This document shows positions 59,607-64,000 of a DNA stretch of 64,000 nucleotides, piece by piece; positions within the stretch are counted from its first letter, which is position 1; each line of letters begins with the position of its first letter. This stretch comes from Levilactobacillus acidifarinae DSM 19394 = JCM 15949. Lineage in GTDB: Bacteria > Bacillota > Bacilli > Lactobacillales > Lactobacillaceae. The position numbers and the translations under genes are program-made. The notes beneath the pieces are model-generated. The model ran no database searches and was not told where the DNA came from. It worked only from the letters and a program-made list of their open reading frames with translations. Location: the NCBI RefSeq assembly GCF_001434835.1, contig NZ_AZDV01000015.1:1-64000 (forward strand). The letters run 5' to 3'.

Positions 59607-62600
59607 TCATTTTCAATTTACACCGAGTCAGGATCAGGCCATTCATCAGGAAGGGACCGATCTTTTAGTTTCCGCTTCGGCGGGGTCCGGAAAAACCCGG
59701 GTGCTGGTTCAACGGGTCATCGAACGCCTGAAGGGCGGGACCGGCATCGACCACATTCTCATTGTGACCTTCACCAAGGCCGCCGCGGCCGAAATGCGCG
59801 ACCGCATTCAAACGGCGTTGCGGCAAGAACTAGCCGTGACGCAGGGCGACAGCCAGCGGCAGCAATTTTACCTCAAGCAGTTGAATTTATTACCGGTAGC
59901 CGACATCAGTACGTTAGACGCCTTTTGTTTACGAGTCCTGCAACGCTACTATTACGTCATTGACTATGATCCGGTCTTTCGGTTACTGGCCGACAACACC
60001 GAAAGTAGTTTGCTACGCGATGAGGTTTGGACGGACTTACGCGAGCAACTTTACGCCGATGATCAGGACGGTCAGTTTGCCCGCTTGACGGAAAACTTCT
60101 CCGGCGACCGCAACGACGACGGGTTAACCGACCTGGTTCAACGCGTCTACACCTTTGCCGATGCGGCGCCGGACCCGCAGGCGTGGTTGGCGGCGTTACC
60201 TCAAGCCTATCAATTGGAAACCAATCAGCTCACCCAGAGTCGGTTTTATCAAACGCAACTGCAACCGTTGCTGGCGGCTCAGTTCAAGCAGATTCGCGCC
60301 GATATAGCCAGTGCCCAGGAAATGGCCGAAAACGTGGGCCTGATCAAGCCGGCCGACCACCTGGCCGATCTGTGTGAGGCGTGGGATCAGTTGATCACCG
60401 ATCTGGCCACCAGCGAATGGAACGATTTGCGCGACCGCGTTCAAAGCTTTAAGTGGGGTCGGATGCCCGCGGTCGCTAAGACCGACGAAAACCGACCAGT
60501 TCTCGAGGAACTGAAAAAGACCTACTACGAACCGGCCCATAAACAGTGGAAGTCGTTATTGGAAACCTATTTTCTCCAAAACGAAACCGACGTTAAAGCG
60601 ACCATGCAAGCTTCAGCGGACTTGGTGACCGAGTTGGCCCGGGTGGTGGGCGCTTACCGGGATGCCTACCTGCAGGAAAAATTCCGGCGGCACGTCTTGG
60701 ATTTTGCGGACGTGGAACACGCGGCCCTGGAGATTTTGAGCCAAGACACCCCGGATTCGCAGCACGTGCGAGAGCAGATGCGTGACCAGTACGCCGAAAT
60801 CATGGTCGACGAATACCAGGATACGAACAGTCTTCAGGAAGCCATTTTAACGGCTATCGCGCAGCCCGCACCGACGGGAAACCGGTTCATGGTGGGGGAC
60901 GTCAAACAGTCCATTTACCGCTTTCGGCAGGCCGACCCGACGTTGTTTATGGCCAAGGCCGACCGGTATGCGACCGACGCTCAGGCTGGCCGCACCATCA
61001 CGCTGGCCGAAAACTTCCGCTCCATGGAAAACGTCGATAATTTCACCAACCTGATTTTTAAGCAATTGATGAACCGTGAATTAGGTGAGGTGGCTTACAC
61101 GGGTGACGCGTTGCTCAAGTTCGGCGCGACCTATTATCCCGATGACGTGCAGAGTACGGCCGAGTTATTGGTCTACCTCAGTGACGAACCCGCGACGGAT
61201 GACGAGTCTGAGGCCATGGACGAAACCTTTCAGGTTGACGATAAGCATCAAGGTGAGGTGCTACTGACCGGAAAGAAGATTCAGGAACTGATTGCGGCCA
61301 AGACCCCCATTTATGACCGGGACGCCAAGGTGACGCGGCCCATTGAGTACCGCGATATCACGTTGTTGACGCCGACGCGAACGAATAACCTAATCATTAC
61401 CGACGAGTTGCGCCGGTTGAACATCCCCGTGGTGGTCAACGACGCGCAGAACTACTTCAAGACCACCGAAATTCAGATCATGATGGCTCTATTACGCCTC
61501 ATCGACAACCCGTATCAGGACATCCCGTTGGCGGCCGTCTTACGGTCGCCCATCGTGGGCCTGAACGAAAACGAGTTGGCCCTCTTACGAATTACCCAAC
61601 GCACGGGTGACTATTACCAGGCACTGTTGCATTTCCAGCACACCTACAACGATCATCAGAGCAGTGACATGCAAGCGACCGTTTACCGAAAAATCAGTCA
61701 CTTCTTGGAACAACTTCGGCAATTCCGCGACATCGCCCAACAGAACCAACTGGTGACGTTGATCTGGCGGATTTATCAGGAGACGGGTTTCTTGGACTAC
61801 GTCGGGGGGATGCCCGCCGGCGCCCAACGGCAGGCAAACTTACATGCGCTCTACGAACGGGCTCAGGCCTACGAACACAGTAGTTTCAAGGGCTTATTCC
61901 AATTCGTGCGGTTCGTGGAACGGTTGCAGGAACGCGACGACGATTTAGCGAGTGCCAACGTGCAAACGGCGACCAACGCCGTTTCCGTGATGACCATTCA
62001 CGGGAGCAAGGGGTTGGAATTCCCCGTGGTCTTCTTGATGGATGCCTCGCGGCAGTTTAACCGGCAGGACCAACAGGGCAACTACGTCCTAAGTGGCAAG
62101 GACGGTATCGGTATCGACTACCTCAACACGCGCACGCGGGTCAAGACGCCGAGTCTGCAAAAACTCCTGACGGCGCAGGCCATTAGTCGGTCCAGTTTAG
62201 CCGAAGAAATGCGGAAACTTTACGTGGCGTTGACCCGCGCGGAGGCCCGGCTCTACATCGTGGGTTCGGCTAAGAGTCGGGACCAAGCCCTGACGACTTG
62301 GAGTCAGGCCTTTCAATCCGAGGACCTGGTCTTACCCGCGACCATGCGGGAAAAGTCGACGGTGGCGAATTACCTGGATTGGGTGGGGATGTGTCTGATT
62401 CGGACGCCCCAAGCCCAGCAGCAGGACTGGCAAGCAGAACACGCCGCAATTAGTCCGTTGGCGGGGGATCCGACCCACTTTGGGGTGACCTTTGCTACGG
62501 CGGCCGAGCTGGCGCCCAGTGAAGCGGTCGCCACGACGCAGATGGACTGGTTGGACCAGGCCCAAGCCGCGGCCGATCAGTTGACCGTTACGCCGGTGGT

Positions 62601-63372
62601 TGATGCGGCCTTGCAGCAGGTCATGACTTTTCAGTACCCGCACCAGGCGGCGACCGGGACCACGGCCTATCAGTCCGTTTCGGAAGCCAAACGACTCTTC
62701 GAGGAACCCGATACGGCCTTGATGGCGGAGAGTCAAACGACGCCCACCGGCCAAGCCGGCCGGCGGTACGTCAGTCACGACTTTGCCCGGCCCGAGTTCT
62801 TACAGACGGTCCGGGCGCCACTACCGACCGAAATCGGCACGGCGACCCACCTGGTCCTACAGCAATTAGACGTGACCACGTTACCGACGGTTGACCGGAT
62901 TCAAGCGTTGATCGACCGGTTAGTGGCGGGCAAAGTGCTGACCGCCGAGGTGGCTCAACGGGTGGACCCGCAGGCCATTTTACGGTTCTATACCACGCCG
63001 GTGGGCCAGGCGATTTTAGCCCATCCCGACCAGGTCCACCGTGAAGTGCCGTTTTCGTTATTGATGCCGGCCAAGAGTCTGTTCCGGGACTTCCAAGAAC
63101 GGGAGTCGCAGGTCCTAGTTCACGGGATTGTTGACGGTTATTTGACGACACCCGAGGGGTTAATCCTGTTTGACTACAAGACCGACCACGTGAACAGCCG
63201 GGACCAGCAAGCCGGCGTGGCCAAGTTGGTCGACCGGTACGCGGGGCAGGTCAACCTGTACGCCTTGGCGTTACAACAGATGACCGGTCGGCCGGTCCAG
63301 CACCAGTACCTCTATCTCTTGGAGATTGGAGAATTGGTGGCGGTCGCCCCGAAACCACTCCAAACGGACTAA
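59599..63372 (+). CDS. addA: ATP-dependent helicase/nuclease subunit A (RexA)
   Basis: A 1257-residue UvrD-type helicase fused to a C-terminal RecB-like nuclease, the motor of RexAB. Walker A is VSASAGSGKTRVLVQRV near residue 30, helicase motif II is IMVDEYQDTNSLQEAI near 400, motif III/IV regions include GDVKQSIYRFRQADP, and motif VI is RKLYVALTRAEARLYIVG. The nuclease motif is LILFDYKTDHVN near residue 1190. The complex unwinds and degrades DNA ends until a Chi-type sequence is met (family knowledge). It overlaps addB and is followed by a terminator. Confidence 0.96.
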   Translation: MSSHFQFTPSQDQAIHQEGTDLLVSASAGSGKTRVLVQRVIERLKGGTGIDHILIVTFTKAAAAEMRDRIQTALRQELAVTQGDSQRQQFYLKQLNLLPVADISTLDAFCLRVLQRYYYVIDYDPVFRLLADNTESSLLRDEVWTDLREQLYADDQDGQFARLTENFSGDRNDDGLTDLVQRVYTFADAAPDPQAWLAALPQAYQLETNQLTQSRFYQTQLQPLLAAQFKQIRADIASAQEMAENVGLIKPADHLADLCEAWDQLITDLATSEWNDLRDRVQSFKWGRMPAVAKTDENRPVLEELKKTYYEPAHKQWKSLLETYFLQNETDVKATMQASADLVTELARVVGAYRDAYLQEKFRRHVLDFADVEHAALEILSQDTPDSQHVREQMRDQYAEIMVDEYQDTNSLQEAILTAIAQPAPTGNRFMVGDVKQSIYRFRQADPTLFMAKADRYATDAQAGRTITLAENFRSMENVDNFTNLIFKQLMNRELGEVAYTGDALLKFGATYYPDDVQSTAELLVYLSDEPATDDESEAMDETFQVDDKHQGEVLLTGKKIQELIAAKTPIYDRDAKVTRPIEYRDITLLTPTRTNNLIITDELRRLNIPVVVNDAQNYFKTTEIQIMMALLRLIDNPYQDIPLAAVLRSPIVGLNENELALLRITQRTGDYYQALLHFQHTYNDHQSSDMQATVYRKISHFLEQLRQFRDIAQQNQLVTLIWRIYQETGFLDYVGGMPAGAQRQANLHALYERAQAYEHSSFKGLFQFVRFVERLQERDDDLASANVQTATNAVSVMTIHGSKGLEFPVVFLMDASRQFNRQDQQGNYVLSGKDGIGIDYLNTRTRVKTPSLQKLLTAQAISRSSLAEEMRKLYVALTRAEARLYIVGSAKSRDQALTTWSQAFQSEDLVLPATMREKSTVANYLDWVGMCLIRTPQAQQQDWQAEHAAISPLAGDPTHFGVTFATAAELAPSEAVATTQMDWLDQAQAAADQLTVTPVVDAALQQVMTFQYPHQAATGTTAYQSVSEAKRLFEEPDTALMAESQTTPTGQAGRRYVSHDFARPEFLQTVRAPLPTEIGTATHLVLQQLDVTTLPTVDRIQALIDRLVAGKVLTAEVAQRVDPQAILRFYTTPVGQAILAHPDQVHREVPFSLLMPAKSLFRDFQERESQVLVHGIVDGYLTTPEGLILFDYKTDHVNSRDQQAGVAKLVDRYAGQVNLYALALQQMTGRPVQHQYLYLLEIGELVAVAPKPLQTD

Positions 63373-63401
63373 GGAACACAACATACACAATAGCGGCAAG
63401 C

Positions 63402-63448
63402 CAAAGGCGGTTTTCCCCCAATTACGGGTGGAAAATCGCCTTTTTGAA
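63402..63448 (+). terminator. Terminator of addBA
   Basis: A stem AAAGGCGGTTTTCC / GGAAAATCGCCTTT (one wobble pair) followed by T. Confidence 0.85.
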
Positions 63449-63927
63449 ACCAGCGGCTAGTTAAGTAAAAGCCCAGTAGACCTAAGACACGACTGGGAAT
63501 TGCTGGAGAAGAACGGGAGAATATACCCAGTATTTTATGCTAAAACAGTATATTTATTTTACCGACAGGCATGCCGGCAAGTATGTGAAATTCTAACGCG
63601 TGGTTATTTGAGTGAAAAAGCCCGTTAATCAGATTATTCATGGACATCTATATAAAATAATGCCTTTTTACCGGATAAATTATGTCTAAAAGGGTTTGAA
63701 CTAGGAACAAAAATAGTAGTTTAACTAATAAGGCAATTCCCTTAAAACGTTCGGCAGGATCACCAGGCCTTTCGCGTCTTGAAAGCGCTTCTGCTAAACT
63801 TCCTCATGTAAAGCAAGCCCGGTTCATTGCTTCAGCCATTATTCCACTAGCCACCATTTAACCACGAGCGAACCGGCAAACTTCTGTTACGTTACCCTAT
63901 CTTTTTAAAGTGAGGAGCCAATCTATC
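63449..63927. other. Gene-free 480-base spacer before the last gene
   Basis: It contains a CCCAGT / ACTGGG inverted repeat near 63470-63496 and AT-rich promoter-like DNA near 63645-63660. A cre-like TGAAAGCGCTTCTG lies at 63780-63793. No ORF with a ribosome site is seen. Confidence 0.5.
63780..63793. promoter_or_regulatory. cre-like site before the last gene
   Basis: TGAAAGCGCTTCTG has the full left half and core of a cre site but a poor right end. Confidence 0.4.
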
Positions 63928-64000
63928 ATGAGCAATAATTATACGAAAGAAGATTCGGGTTACACCATGACCACGGTCGCCGAAGAAGCGGCCCGGTGCC
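63928..64000 (+). CDS. Start of a gene cut by the window end
   Basis: Only 24 codons are visible, starting at an ATG with GAGGAG ten bases upstream. The peptide ends TTVAEEAARC. That ending resembles the N-terminal Fe-S segment of GltD/PreT-type oxidoreductases, where EEAxRCLxCxxAPC is common. This is a weak hint; the rest of the gene is outside the window. Confidence 0.5.
   Translation, partial: MSNNYTKEDSGYTMTTVAEEAARC

Overview
The window reads as chromosomal DNA of a lactic acid bacterium of the family Lactobacillaceae. Supporting signs are AGGAGG-type ribosome sites, frequent GTG/TTG starts, RexAB-type AddAB, PepC, pyruvate oxidase, a QueT transporter, and a citrate lyase cluster with CitR. 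Most coding DNA has GC-rich third codon positions. A block at about 41.8-46.0 kb (aconitase plus an AEC permease) is clearly more AT-rich. I see no tRNA or rRNA genes, transposases, phage genes or CRISPR arrays.

Layout. 0-19 kb is mostly housekeeping and envelope functions: an MFS exporter, signal peptidase I, a MarR regulator, an ABC exporter with its TetR, PepC, an AAC(3)-family acetyltransferase, small membrane and lipoproteins, an anchored nuclease, cardiolipin synthase, a DUF2207 protein, QueT, YfhO and pyroglutamyl peptidase. 19-46 kb is an organic-acid region: a lactate dehydrogenase-type gene, a LysR pseudogene, pyruvate oxidase, a RibF-like FAD synthetase, fumarase, an FMN reductase, a fumarate reductase flavoprotein, a DASS dicarboxylate/citrate transporter, citDEF, a LysR regulator, citG-citX-citC-mae on the opposite strand, citR, then aconitase and an AEC permease. 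46-64 kb holds an NmrA/TetR divergent pair, four small membrane proteins, a purine permease with PurBox-like sites, an aldo/keto reductase, a polysaccharide deacetylase, an M20 peptidase, addB-addA, and the start of another gene.

How it fits together. The window encodes nearly all of a citrate-to-succinate route. Citrate enters by the DASS carrier, probably in exchange for succinate. Citrate lyase makes oxaloacetate. Fumarase and a soluble flavoprotein fumarate reductase lead to succinate. The usual gap, oxaloacetate to malate, may be filled by the gene at 19.4 kb: it has a lactate dehydrogenase scaffold, but the specificity-loop residue that is Gln in lactate dehydrogenases is Arg, as in malate dehydrogenases. 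Mae can instead decarboxylate oxaloacetate to pyruvate, which Pox can turn into acetyl phosphate. The aconitase/AEC pair could feed isocitrate or aconitate into the same route.

Control signals. citD and the mae/citR divergent region share a long AT-rich block that overlaps their -35 boxes and is probably the CitR operator. cre sites precede pox and fumC.

The most unusual non-coding feature is a family of five intergenic, structured repeats of about 120-165 bp. Compensatory changes maintain their outer stems, and four of the five copies lie around the organic-acid genes.
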